64,000 bases of DNA from Rotaria sp. Silwood1 (GCA_905250075.1 CAJNOP010000044.1:294114-358113), one strand, 5' to 3'. Positions 27,282 to 37,904 are shown, numbered from the stretch's first letter. Translations and numbers: made by a program. The notes: generated by a model from the letters alone, not told the origin.

Positions 27282-28535
27282 GATTCATATTGGAAAGGGA
27301 CTCAAAGGCTTTATTCTAGCTTAGCCTCTTCTCTCAGATGATTTCTACAGCAGTGTGCGACATGAGGTCGCAACAATCAACGTGAATTAACCCGAGCCGG
27401 GTCAAACTCGTGTTGATAGCTGCGACCTCATGTCGAACACTGTTCTACAGAGAACTCACACGATTTCTTCAGTAGGTCAATGAGTTGATTTTGTTGATTA
27501 GCCGCCTGAACTAAGATAGAAAAAAACGAATCAAAGGCATTTTTTACCTGCTCGCCTTGGTTAACCACTTTTCACGCGAAAATCAGAGTTTTTGTGAAAG
27601 AAGGCCTTTAAAGATGTTCCATGGTCTTATTTGAAATTTCGCGAATGAGTTCGTTTTTCCATCGAAAAGCATGGATTCATATTGGAATATGGCTGCAAAG
27701 GCGTTTGCCTAGCTTAGTATTTTCTTTCAGATGATTTCCACAGAGAAGTAAGATAATCACTGGAGAATGTCAATGAGTTAATTTCCCAACCAATTCAATG
27801 TGACTATATAGAAAAAAGCAATTAAAGGCCTGTTTCAGGTGATCTTCTTGTTTTAGGGAATCTAAATGGGGAAATCCGTTTTTTCCTGCACAAAGACTCT
27901 ATTAGTATTGCAACAGTTTTTTTTTCAGATTTCGGAAATTTTTTCAGTTTGCCATGAGAATGCACGGATTTATATTGTAGAAGGGATTCAAACACAGTAT
28001 CCTAGCTTTGCGTTTTCTTTTCGATCGCTTCTACAGAGAGGTGTTAGGATTTCTGAAAAGTGACAATGATTTTCTTCTCGCAACGAATTGCATGGACTTA
28101 AGTAGAAAAAAATCAACTAAGCACAATGTTTAGGTGACCACTTTGTTTCACCAAACTTTGACGCGGAAATTAGAAATTTTACAACAAAGTCTTTAAAGGC
28201 ATTTCAATGCGTGTTTTTGAACTTTCGAGAAAAAGTGCATTTCTTCACTGAAAAGCATCCATTCATGTAGGAAAAGGAGTTCAAAGCCCTTAATCTAGCT
28301 AAGCACTTTATTTCACATGATTTCAACAGAGAAATCAGAGGTTTTCTTAGCTTGTGTCAATCTGTTAATTTCTACGTCGGACAGCATGAACTTGCATAGA
28401 TATAGCGATTGAAGTCCTTTTTCACTTCATCAGCTTCTTGCACACGTTTTTTACGAAAAAATCACAGTTTCTGTGCAGAAAAGTCTTTAAAGGCGTTTAA
28501 AGACCTTTTTTGGGGTTTCGTGAAAAAGTTGATTT
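27275..28535 (+). repeat. Four degenerate tandem units of about 295 bp
   Basis: A landmark related to GGATTCATATTGGAA followed by TCAAAGGC and CTAGCTTAG recurs near 27281, 27671, 27966 and 28258. Each copy is followed by a TTCTACAGAGAG-like motif and an AAAGGC motif. The last two spacings are 295 and 292. The first is longer (390) because a 92-bp element plus its 8-bp duplication is inserted in unit 1, leaving about 290. Units are strongly diverged. The short open frames across them are not conserved between units. Confidence 0.6.
27351..27442. mobile_element. 92-bp hAT-like MITE with perfect 8-bp target duplication
   Basis: The element begins CAGTGTGCGACATGAGGTCG and ends with the near-perfect complement, TGTCGAACACTG. 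It is flanked on both sides by TTCTACAG (27343-27350 and 27443-27450). An 8-bp duplication and CAGTG ends are typical of hAT transposons. Most of its length can fold into one hairpin with a GC-rich centre. No coding capacity. It sits in unit 1 of the ~295-bp tandem repeat; the other three units keep the uninterrupted site. Confidence 0.85.
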
Positions 28536-28546
28536 TTACATGTAAA

Positions 28547-28797
28547 GGGTGTGGGTGGTGGGTGGTGGTGTGGGTGCGGGCGCAGTGGGTGTGGGTGGGT
28601 GTGGGTGCGGGTGTGGGTGTGGGTGTCGGTGTGGGTGTGGGTGTGGGTGTGGGTGTGGGTGGGTGTGGGTGTGGGTGTGTTAGGAACATAGCAAAACCCA
28701 TACGCACGTGCACACCTGCACCCACACTCACACCCACACACCCACCCACACACCCACACCCACACTCACACCCACACCCCACACCCACACCCTAGAT
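28547..28797. repeat. Large palindromic TGTGGG / CCCACA tract
   Basis: About 130 bases of almost pure TGTGGG-type repeats are followed by a unique spacer (GTTAGGAACATAGCAAAACC) and then about 80 bases of CCCACA-type repeats. The orientation matches two G-rich telomeric ends joined head to head. The same spacer occurs at 40097 and 50727. Open frames through it encode only Val-Gly or Thr-Pro-His repeats and are not genes. It ends 36 bases before the start codon of a secreted-protein fragment at 28834. Confidence 0.85.
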
Positions 28798-28833
28798 CTC
28801 TGTCTTCAAATTTTACAATAAAGACAAATAAAA

Positions 28834-30790
28834 ATGAAATTATCATTTTGGCAATTATTCCTATTTCTATTCATAATTATGAATTTTTGTCAATGTCGAA
28901 AATGGCCCAATTTAGCACAGAATAAAAAAAATATTTATCCACGATTATACAATGCCACATATCGATCATTATCATCATTATTACCTCCACCCTGTTCTCA
29001 AGTTTTATTCAATGATAATAATATACAATCTAAATATATATCTCCAAAAGGTTTATCTGGTCGTGTTATACCGATTGTAACATTTCCAAGCACAATTTTA
29101 GCTCTTGAGTATTTATCAGTGATGGGATCGGTTCGGTTTCGAACCGAACCGAGCCGAACCGAACCGAACCGAAACAGGTTCGGTTCGAAATTTTGAAAAA
29201 TTCGATCGGTTCGGTTCGGTTCGGTTTGAAACTTTTTCGGTTCGATTCGGTTCGGTTACGAAGTATTCGGAACCGATTTTCATGCAAATATATTTAACTT
29301 TGTTAGAATGCTCTAAAATATATCTTTATTTCTTATTCTTTTCTCCTATTATTTCTCTGTCTCTGTTTTCTCTCCTACTTTCCTATTCGGCCGTCACAAT
29401 TTTAATAAATTATCACTCTTTTCTTCTGTTCTAAATGTAAAGGCATTCCAATAAAAGAACACATTGGACGTCATCTTCTTTATATAAGATGGTCTAGGCT
29501 GGAGTAGAGGATATTTATTCATCTCTCTCCTTGTATTTCACTTATATATTTCTCTCTCTTATATATGAAAATACATGTATATGTAAAAGAAAAAAGAAAA
29601 TGAAAGATAATAATTTGAATAAAATTGAATTTCGGCTGAATTGAACCGAAGATTTTACAAACATCAAGTTTCATTACAGAGAAAGGGATCTGTAACAAAT
29701 ATATATACTAAGAATGGATAAAGAAAGTGTAGAAAATTTCTTATTTTTACTCGACTACTCATTAGTTTCCGTCAGTGCGTCCTTTTACAGACTACATTTC
29801 CGTATGAAGTACTCATATATATATATAAGTATCAATTAATTATCATGTTGTAATAATTCTTAGTTGATAACGATAACATTACTTGCTTTTTAAAGTTCAA
29901 GGAATATATAACCATGAACATTTAAGTTAAGAAAATATCACCTAAATGATATTTCGAAATAGATCGATAAGCAAAGCCTAAAAGTATCATTGGAATTGTC
30001 CATTTTCAGATGATGGGTAGATTATTTCTCTCAATTTTAGGTTCTCTTTGTCATGTAAGTCTTGTAAGTTGAGAGTAAAACTGGATTTAATAAGGTGGTA
30101 AATACTTATTATAAAGTATTACTTAATATTGTTCTATTAAAACGGGTGTATCATATAAAATGTAGATCCTATATATCTGCACTGAGCGACGACAAAAAAT
30201 ACTTTGAACGGCTTTTGATTAGCGGAATAAATTGACTAACTACTGAAAATAAACTAGTCTTCTATCATCCGAAATTTCTTTTATTCTGAAAACGAAAATA
30301 CCCATGTTCTTAACATTATTTCTATTACAAATTTCTAGTTCGTTTCTAAAATTATTAATGACGTTTTAAGCATGTCTTCAATAAAGGTTTTTAGAGGAAT
30401 ATTCTTAGAAAAAAATAAAAACTTTTAAACCTTCTTTATCTTAAGTTTCGAATTCGGTTCGGTTCGGTTCGGTTCGGTTTAAAACTTTTTCGGTTCGGTT
30501 CGGTTCGGTTCAAAGTTTTGAAAAATTCGATCGGTTTGGTTCGGTTCGGTTTGAGATTTTTTCGGTTCGATTCGGTTCGGTTCCAAAAAAACACGAACCG
30601 ATCCCATCACTGGTATTTATACGGATTTTTTTTGTCCAATACGAAATTTACCAACACAAGAAAATACTATTCAATCATTTGATTTAGCACGTATTGCTTA
30701 TGATGAAAAATATTTGATCACTCACATTGAATTTATAGCATATTTAAGTAATAATATACGATTAACTTTTTTACAACTGTTGCTTTTGGG
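28834..30790 (+). pseudogene. Secreted protein of unknown family, broken by a hAT-like insertion (copy 1)
   Basis: The frame opens at 28834 with a clear signal peptide (MKLSFWQLFLFLFIIMNFCQC) and continues to 29116. There a 1.5-kb element with an 8-bp duplication interrupts it. Coding resumes at about 30613 (PIRNLPTQENTIQSFDLA, IEFIAYLSNNIRLT) after an apparent one-base length change in a run of eight T. Similarity to a second piece at 47515 shows that it stops being homologous near 30790, so its C-terminal half is missing here. The family is not recognised. The second copy suggests a Cys-rich secreted protein. This copy cannot make the full product. Confidence 0.7.
29117..30612. mobile_element. 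1.5-kb non-autonomous hAT-like transposon
   Basis: The ends are inverted repeats (CAGTGATGGGATCGGTTCG and its complement CGAACCGATCCCATCACTG), flanked by perfect 8-bp duplications GTATTTAT (29109-29116 and 30613-30620). These are hAT hallmarks. Inside each end is an array of CGGTT/GGTTC pentamers (29130-29275 and 30447-30600). A subterminal segment containing AAAATTCGATCGGTT occurs at both ends in the same orientation, so it is direct rather than inverted. No transposase is encoded; the core is AT-rich. Removing the element restores the reading of the host fragment across the duplicated site. Confidence 0.9.
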
Positions 30791-30845
30791 GAAAAGGATT
30801 TTGGATCACCAAAAAAGATACTTGTGATCACCAAACAATTTAAGA

Positions 30846-31166
30846 AACAAATCATGACCAAAAAAATGGATAGTATTGATCACCACACATGTTTAGATAC
30901 AAATAATCACCCAGAAAAGATACTTTTGATCACCAAATTTTTCAAAACGTGATGTTGCAGCATCTTTTTCTTATTTATTCAGTATCACTTATATTTCATC
31001 AGCTTTTCCCTTCTTCTTTATGTTATATACAACAGTGATTTGTATCGATGGGTCAGTGAGCGGTGCATATATAAATCTGGTGATCAAAAGTATATTTTTT
31101 GGGTGATCATTTGTATCTAAAAATGTGTGGTGATCAAAACTATCCTTTTTTGGTCATGATTTGTGG
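30846..31166. mobile_element. Foldback element with GATCACC motifs
   Basis: Arms of about 90 bases (30846-30937 and 31079-31166) are inverted copies, both containing TGATCACCACACAT or its complement and a CAAATCATGACC end. The right arm runs directly into a TGTGGG tract at 31165. The left end lies near the point where the copy 1 secreted-protein homology stops. No coding sequence and no clear target duplication. Confidence 0.65.
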
Positions 31167-31374
31167 GTGTGAGGTGTGGGTGTGGGTGTGGGTGGGTGTG
31201 GGTGTGGGATGGGGGTGAATGTGGGTGTGAGTGTGGGGTGGGTGTGGGATGTGGGGGTGGGTGTGGGATGTGGGGGTGGGGGTGAATGTGGGTGTGGGTG
31301 TGGGTCATTTCTTCAAGATACCCACACCAAACTCACACTCACATCCACACCCACACTCACACCCACCCACAACC
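31165..31374. repeat. Palindromic TGTGGG / CCCACA tract
   Basis: About 140 bases of G-rich TGTGGG variants (31165-31307), a short spacer (CATTTCTTCAAGATA), then CCCACACC and CACACTCAC variants to 31374. The outer end joins the foldback element. Open frames here are Gly/Val or Thr/His/Pro repeats and were discarded. Confidence 0.85.
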
Positions 31375-31449
31375 ATAGTGGGCCTAATAGATAGCGCCGT
31401 CAGTCTATCGTATATAATCACTTTAATTCATATGCTAATTTTGAAAAAT

Positions 31450-31880
31450 CTATCAGCACCTCAGGATCAGCTCAGCACCTTAGTACCATCTTAGCACCTC
31501 AGCACCATTCCAGTACTTCAGCACTTTTTCAGTACCTTTCGGCATAATTTGGTGCACTGGTGCAGCACTTACTCCTTTGCAACAAGTGCTAGTGCTGCGC
31601 GGTACCCTTGGTTCAACAAGTCCTAGTGCAGTGGGAACCCTTGTGCCCGCAAGTCTGACTATTCGGGGGCATCCTGAAGTCCTCAAGTCAACTATTGGGC
31701 GGTACCCTTCGGTCCTCAATAAGAACCCAAGGGTACCCCGCAATACTATCACCTGAGAGCCTAAGGGTTCCCCACAATACTAATACTTGAGGGCCCAATG
31801 ATACCCCGCAATACTAGCACTTGATGGGCCAAGAGAAATCCGCAACAGTAGGACTTCAGTACCTAAGGGTACCGGTTCGG
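31450..31880. repeat. GC-rich minisatellite-like region
   Basis: Two degenerate tandem patterns adjoin. The first is an AGCACCTCAG / AGTACC pattern of about 15 bases (31455-31545). The second has units of about 35 bases around CCTAAGGGTACCCCGCAATACTA (31690-31870), in which each copy has CCCCGCAATACTA followed by ACTTGA. The region is clearly more GC-rich than its neighbours. No gene. Confidence 0.55.
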
Positions 31881-32086
31881 TGATGAGAGACACTTACATG
31901 ACCGTTACCCAGGAACGGGAACGGTGACTTCCCACCCCTAATAATAAATCCTTTAAAGGCTTATGAAAATCAAATACCCTTCCGAAAGGTTTATGAAACG
32001 ATTTCTGATTTTCATACACCCCTCGGATGGAATTATGAAAATTTTCACATACGGTAAAAAGGGTTTATTGTTCAATCCTTTTTTTA

Positions 32087-32143
32087 GAGTGTGTGGGTGC
32101 CGGTTTGGATATCGAAGATATTTCCCACACGTACGCCCACACT
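32087..32143. repeat. Short TGTGGG-type palindrome
   Basis: GAGTGTGTGGGTGCCGG, a spacer with GATATCGAAGATAT, then CCCACACGTACGCCCACAC. A small member of the palindromic family, 315 bases upstream of the beta-lactamase-like gene. Confidence 0.6.
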
Positions 32144-32457
32144 TTAATGCACTCAAGGGAAAAAGCGCATATCTTCAAGAAATTTGTTTTTTTATCGACT
32201 TTGGTTGCGTAAAACAATGTTTCGAGCTCAACCTTAGCAGTTATACTTCATCTTATCGTCAAATATTGACGTAGTCTTGACTGTGATATGCGATTAAACT
32301 ATCAAACAGAATAAGAGAAAGACGATAGCAATCCAACCACTTCATTCTTTGTTCTCCTATCTGTGCGTTGTAAAACACAAAATTTCACTCTAACAATACA
32401 CGATGCAGTCCATATCTATCACAAACAGGGTTCTTTTTTATCGAACAGTGTCGAAGG

Positions 32458-33864
32458 ATGGTGTGCTTGTTCTTATTCGCGTTTGCTCTTATATTTAGCA
32501 GTACTGCTAGCAGTAATTCAAATTGTCCAGATCAACAGTTAATAGAACAGTCTCTGAACGATGTTCACATTCCAGGTGCCACAATCATCGTGATCAATGC
32601 TACTCATACATTGTACGAACAATCCTTTGGTTATCAGTCTTTGTCACCGGAAAAACCGATGGACATTGACAAGTCTATTTTTCCGCTAGCTTCTCTCTCA
32701 AAAACATTCATTGCCGTTGCTGTGATGCAACTTGTGGAGCAAGAACTCGTCGACCTTGATACAGACGTCAATGAATATCTATCGGAACCATACAAACGTG
32801 TCTTTCATCCACGTTATCCTTCACATTCGATTACTCTGCGCAAGTTACTCTCACACTCGGCTTCGATCGCTGTGAGTTCTCAAATACAAAATACTTACTA
32901 TCGACCGGGTGATACTGCATTCACGGAATCGATAGCTGAGATGGTTTTTACGTATGTGAATCCGAACACATCAAACTGGTTACCAAGACCACCAGGTAGT
33001 GTCACATCGTATTCGAATGAGGGTGCAACTCTGGCTGCATTGGTTGTCGAACGCGTAGCGAACATATCCTACATTGACTATGTCAAGGAAAGAATTCTAA
33101 AACCGTTAGGTGTTGATATTAGCAAAACGGGTGTGCGTCTGGCCGATTTTGTCAACACCGATGATTTCGTCAAGCATTATGTCTATGCATTCAATTCATC
33201 CTATCTCGAAGGATGGCAACTAGTATTTCCACAACTGAACATCACACAGCTTCCGGTATATAGTGCATCGATATGATTTGAAACATTGATATATCAATCA
33301 TTTTTCTTTCTGTAGGGCGATCTTCCCACTTGGCTCTACATTTCAAACTATGGCTTCAGTGCCTATCCTTCTGGTCTTTTGCGCATGTCGGCTCGTACAT
33401 TATCCATATACTTGCGAATGGTTCTCAACAATGGGTCGTCGATTCTTAGTCCTCGGTCAATTGCTGAAATACGAACAGTAGTCGGTGGCGGTCTCATACA
33501 ACCCTACAATCAAAACTTGAACAGCAATTCTACGGAACAACGACCACCATCACAATTTGGTCTTAGTTGGTATTGGGATATCATGAAGGATGGTCGTCGT
33601 TACATCGGTCATAGTGGTTCATTGCCAGGCATAGTACACTTGATGCTGATCAACGAAAAGCACAATATAGGTGTGATTGTTCTCACGAATGGAGATATCA
33701 GTGCGCCGACTGACCTGTCAAGACAGATTTTGGACACAATCGATGACATTCACATGTCCCTTTTTCATTGTTTCGACGCTGATATTGTTAAGGCATCTGC
33801 CTTTCGTACGAAAGGAACTCTCACTGGATTTTTTACAGCTATGCTTCTTTTGTTTCACTTTTGA
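32458..33864 (+). CDS. Secreted serine beta-lactamase-like hydrolase (S12 / LACTB type), two exons
   Basis: Member of the serine beta-lactamase and penicillin-binding-protein fold family, whose eukaryotic members are peptidases or esterases of uncertain substrate. Exons 32458-33255 and 33316-33864, joined in phase 0, give 448 residues. A signal peptide is clear (MVCLFLFAFALIFSSTASS). The nucleophile motif SLSK is at 79-82, the YSN motif at 185-187 and the third motif HSG at 365-367, so the catalytic set looks complete. Several N-glycosylation sequons fit secretion. The C-terminus is hydrophobic (LTGFFTAMLLLFHF) and could be a GPI-attachment signal or tail anchor. Base composition is noticeably less AT-rich than flanking sequence. 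The intron shows it is expressed as a eukaryotic gene. The start chosen is the first Met that gives a signal peptide. Confidence 0.9.
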
Positions 33865-34237
33865 CAATCATGTGCAAAGACGAAAACTATTTTAAGGTCA
33901 ATTTTTCGTTCTGAACATGGATTTCTGAGTGAAACTGAGCGGAAATGCAAGCTTCATTGTCCATCATCTTTCTCTTGTTCTCACGATGTCAAATTGGTTG
34001 GTGACGACGAGAACGTGATATACCACAATCTATTTCTTTCCTTTATTCACTCTTTCATCCACTTTTATTTCATATAAAACTAGTAAATCTTATTGTCGTA
34101 CGAGGTACCTGATGTTGTACATCAATATTATCATCATTCGCTGCCGATAGCGGTACGGAAAAAATGGGAACACACACACGACCCCTTTTTTTGTAATAAC
34201 AAAGCATTAATGTGACTGAGTGGCTGTCACATGTCAG
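33865..34237. other. Downstream of the beta-lactamase-like gene
   Basis: Probable 3' UTR and spacer. No gene or repeat was recognised before the foldback element that starts at 34240. Confidence 0.5.
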
Positions 34238-34239
34238 TA

Positions 34240-36535
34240 AAGGAGGGGGACGGTTTGCACGTAAAACGGCCCTAAATAAAAATCATCTCAGAACACTTTA
34301 TAAAATTGAATTTCATCTTCCTCTAAGCACGAATAAAGCATCTCGACCTATTTCACATCATCTCCAGAGAACCAAATCAAACTCATTATCAGGGGAGATA
34401 GAGCTTTCCAAGAGCTACAAAATGATCACAAATTGTAAAGGAAAATATGCTGTCCTCGAGAATTTCCAAAGATCACACTGTTTCAGTTTTACAGGAAAAC
34501 CCGCCGTTGGGATAGTATGGTCCATACAATCTTGAGTATCGTTCTTGATACCATCGTCATGTTTTGAGTGCAGATAGAGTTTTTCAAGAGCTACAAAATG
34601 ATCACAAAATGTGAATTAAAATATATTGCGTTCGAAAATTTCCAAGGACCACACTGTCTGGATTCTACACGAAAACCCATGGTTGGGATAGTATGGTCCA
34701 TACAATCTTGAGTATCGTTCGTGATACAATCATGATTTTTTCTATGCAGATAGAACTTTTGAAGGTATTTGAAATGATCACAAATTGTAAAGGAAAATAT
34801 GATGCGGTCAAAAACTTGCAAGGAGCACACTGTCTGGATTTGACGAGGAAACCTATTGTTGGGGTGGTACGGTTCATACAATCTTGATTATTGTTGCTGA
34901 TGCCATAGTCTCCTTCTTTTTGCAGATACAGCTTTTCAAGGTCTTCAACATGAGGATGAATTATAAAGGAAAATTTACTTTCCTCAAGAAACCTTATGGA
35001 CAACACTATCGAATCGAAATGGGAAAATCAATTGTCTAAATAGTATGGTGGCCGGGTGTTGATTTTAAGATGATAGAACGGTTGTGTATATTAAAGTGGT
35101 GATAGAATGAATTAAAGGTATCGAAACGTTATGGATGTGAACGAAATAAGGCTGGAGCAATGTTTCGAGGATGGTTGACATCCAATAATGGGTGAGTGAG
35201 TTTGGCGATTGAGAGGAAGGATAGGAAACATAGAGAGATAAAAGTAGAAGATTCGGTATACAGAGAGTTTGAGGTAGAGATTGGTGTATAGCGACGGAGA
35301 ATGGGGAAAATATGTTGGGGAGAGACAGATTTACAGATATTATACGAGATTGCGAGAGAGAAGGAGAGAGAATATCTTTGGTGGAGAGTGATTTGGTGAA
35401 AGGATAAGGGATAGTAAGATAGATGCAGAGAACACATTTTCCTTGGAGAGTGATTCGGAGATTAGATGTTTCCTAGAGAGAGAGATGTGCAGAAGACATT
35501 TTTAAAGAGAGGAACTAGATTTATTTTATAGATAGCGTGGAGAGAATATAAAAGCGAGGGATTACGTGAATCGTTATTACATTTCGTATAAAATGAATTC
35601 GAAGGAGTCCTATGCTTGTGATTGTTGTGGTGGTCGTGTAACTGCAAGCAGCCGGCTTCGTCTCATCGCAAAATGCCTTCCACTTTTCTTCACAACCGGT
35701 TTGTTTTCAATGTCTCCGCCGATGGATGCGAACATTTGTACACCGAACTACGCATATGGGCGTCATATTTTCGGCCAGTACTATAGAGGGAAGCATAAAT
35801 CATACCTGCTAAACATATCATTGACTACACTATATTAACCGTCGATTACTGCCAAAATTCCCGATACAGTACTCCTTCAGATTTTCTAGCAACACAATAA
35901 TTGCCTAATGTTTTATTATTGTTTTGCTGCTCTTCAAACGCTCCATCTGCAGAGAAAAAATGACGATGATATCAGGAACGATACTCAAGATTGTATGGAC
36001 CATACTATCCCAACGATGGGTTTTCCTGTAGAACTGAAACAGTATAGTCCTTGGAAATTCTCGAGCACAGCATATTTTAATTCGCAATTTGTGATTATTT
36101 TGCAGCTCTTGAAAAACTCTATCTGCACACAAAAAATGACGGTGGTATCAGGAACGATACTCAAGATTGTATGGACCATACTATCCCAACGGTGGGTTTT
36201 CCTGTAGAACTGAAATCGTATGGTCCTTGGAAATTCTCGAGGACAGCATATTTTCCTTTACAATTTGTGATCATTTTGTAGCTCTTGGAAAGCTATCTCC
36301 CCTGATAATATGAGTTTGATTTGGTTAAATAACCCGATTGACCTATGAGGGTGATTGAGAACTGGATAATGCTTCTGTCGTAGTTGGAAAAGTCTAGGAT
36401 AGCTCTCTGGAGATGGTGTGAAATAGGTCGAGATGCTTTATTCGTGCTTAGAGGAAGATGAAATTCAATTTTATAAAGTGTTCTGAGATGATTTTTATTT
36501 AGGGCCGTTTTATGTGCAAACCGTCCCCCCTCCTT
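34240..36535. mobile_element. 2.3-kb foldback transposon with internal tandem units
   Basis: The ends AAGGAGGGGGACGG and the complement of AAGGAGGGGGGACGG are flanked by TA dinucleotides (34238-34239, 36536-36537). Long arms (about 34240-34930 and 35930-36535) are inverted copies. Inside the left arm, units of 175-176 bases starting CAGATAGAG recur at about 34396, 34571, 34747 and 34923. The right arm has about two units. The centre (35040-35900) is unrelated and includes a GA-rich stretch at 35190-35560. A TA duplication suggests Tc1/mariner-type mobilisation. Open frames in the arms are repeat translations, and no transposase is seen. Confidence 0.75.
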
Positions 36536-36954
36536 TATTTTTTAGTTCGATAGGTTGGTAACAATGAATAAGAACATTGCATGTATCAAGAGCAAACAGC
36601 GCAGTGCAATCACTTGTCTAGAACAACAGTTATTTTCTATGCATAGCTGTACAATATTGGTAGTACTATCAAATATTCAGAAAATCAGAAAGGTTTGTGG
36701 TAGAGTAAGAAGGGTGAATGTGTAATAAAAACCTACAACGAGCTTTGTAAAATCTGCGTCTTTTCCATTTTTTAATATTTTAAAAAACTTTCTTCGACAA
36801 CCAGGTAAGAACAATCATTTCTCTATCGATTGGTGCAGCCAGCTTGTCGAAATCTGTTTGTAGAAATTAGTGATGACGAATTTTTGAAGACCTACTGACG
36901 AATGACGTATTCATCCCGACCGGAGCGAATGCTCAATCACATTAACGCCAGCGG

Positions 36955-37004
36955 GGCGGGTGTAAGTGTGGGCAACTGGAAACTGACGCTTATGCTCACA
37001 CCTT
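36955..37004. repeat. Short TGTGGG-type palindrome
   Basis: GGCGGGTGTAAGTGTGGGC, a spacer with AACTGGAAACTGACG, then CTTATGCTCACACCTTA. Diverged small member of the palindromic family. Confidence 0.5.
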
Positions 37005-37290
37005 ACAATTGTTCTTATTTTAGCTGCACTTCTGAAGCATTCCCTGTTTTTCGATCTTGATTTTATACCACATGTCAACTAATTTTTGTCAATTTATATC
37101 TATTCAAAAAGCTTTTAAATCACATCTATTTTATATTAGAAGCGGTGCAAAGAGCTTAGTTTTATAAAGGCTTAGTGGTAAGTATTGACGAATGTTAGCC
37201 ATAGGTAAAAGTCCGCATTGCGAAAGTCAGAAAAATATCTATTTTTGTGTCATATTAGAAAATTTGTCGCTAGTTTATTCAAGAGTTATT

Positions 37291-37513
37291 TTAGATTAAG
37301 GGATAATTGTGTTCAAGAAGTGTTGATACAGCTGCTGGCAGCTGTTCGCTAAAAGCTGCATCATCGTTTAGGTCTGTTTTATTGAGGATATCGTCCATCA
37401 TACCATCACCATCGATACTCGAACAATTCGTTATAGCATAATTTAAACGTTCGTACATGATATCAATCGTTGAATATTCAGGCAAATCAAAAGTGAAGAA
37501 GTATGTGTGGAAT
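37291..37513 (-). pseudogene. C-terminal exon of a HERC-type HECT ubiquitin ligase, catalytic Cys lost
   Basis: A polypyrimidine tract and TTTTAG acceptor precede an exon that begins GFHTYFFTFDLPEYS and continues YERLNYAITNCSSIDGDG, ending at a stop. This matches the very end of the HECT C-lobe of large HERC1/HERC2-like ligases, where the segment reads TCFF then LP-YSS, then ERL-YAI-NC-SID. The residue aligned with the catalytic cysteine is Tyr here. I could not find the preceding HECT exons in the next kilobase on the minus strand, where a coding-like inverted repeat lies instead. Most likely it is a detached, non-functional tail, or alternatively the last exon of a long gene with an extremely long intron. 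Confidence 0.55.
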
Positions 37514-37904
37514 CCTAAAAGAAAGAAAAAAGAAATTTTAAACTAACATGATGAAAGATTATTCTTCAACAGATACCATTAACTAAAAACAATAAAACCT
37601 ATGAATGGATATCTACAATTGCAGCAAACAAAAGTCGCACTCCTATATGCTAACTTTAATTTCGTTATGAATTATTGCAATAGATTTGAAAGTAGTGCCT
37701 GTAGTATTCTGTCTCTAGTGATAGTTTTGAAAAAATTCACAGTAACAGAAATCTAGGCTTATTTTGTGACAACAGTTCTATGTTATTAGGCTCTTGTAAT
37801 TAAATTGAAGATGCATCAGTTTGAAGTAGTGTCGTTCTTTTTATGGCAGTGCGAATTTATTGAAGCTAAAACAAAGCCAGGCTCGCTGCAATACCACACA
37901 ATAC

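Noticed and set aside
28409-28795. Open frames of 92-128 codons through the TGTGGG tract
   Set aside because: They are translations of the simple repeat (Val-Gly, Thr-Pro, His-Pro) on both strands with no other support. The same applies at 31117-31494, 47171-47529, 50607-50843 and 56893-57270.
35129-35437. 102-codon minus-strand frame
   Set aside because: It is the complement of a GA-rich stretch inside the foldback element and encodes Ser/Leu/Phe-rich low-complexity sequence.
35566-35838. 90-codon frame with a CDCCGG motif
   Set aside because: It lies in the centre of a foldback element, with no further Cys pattern, no homology and no splice signals.
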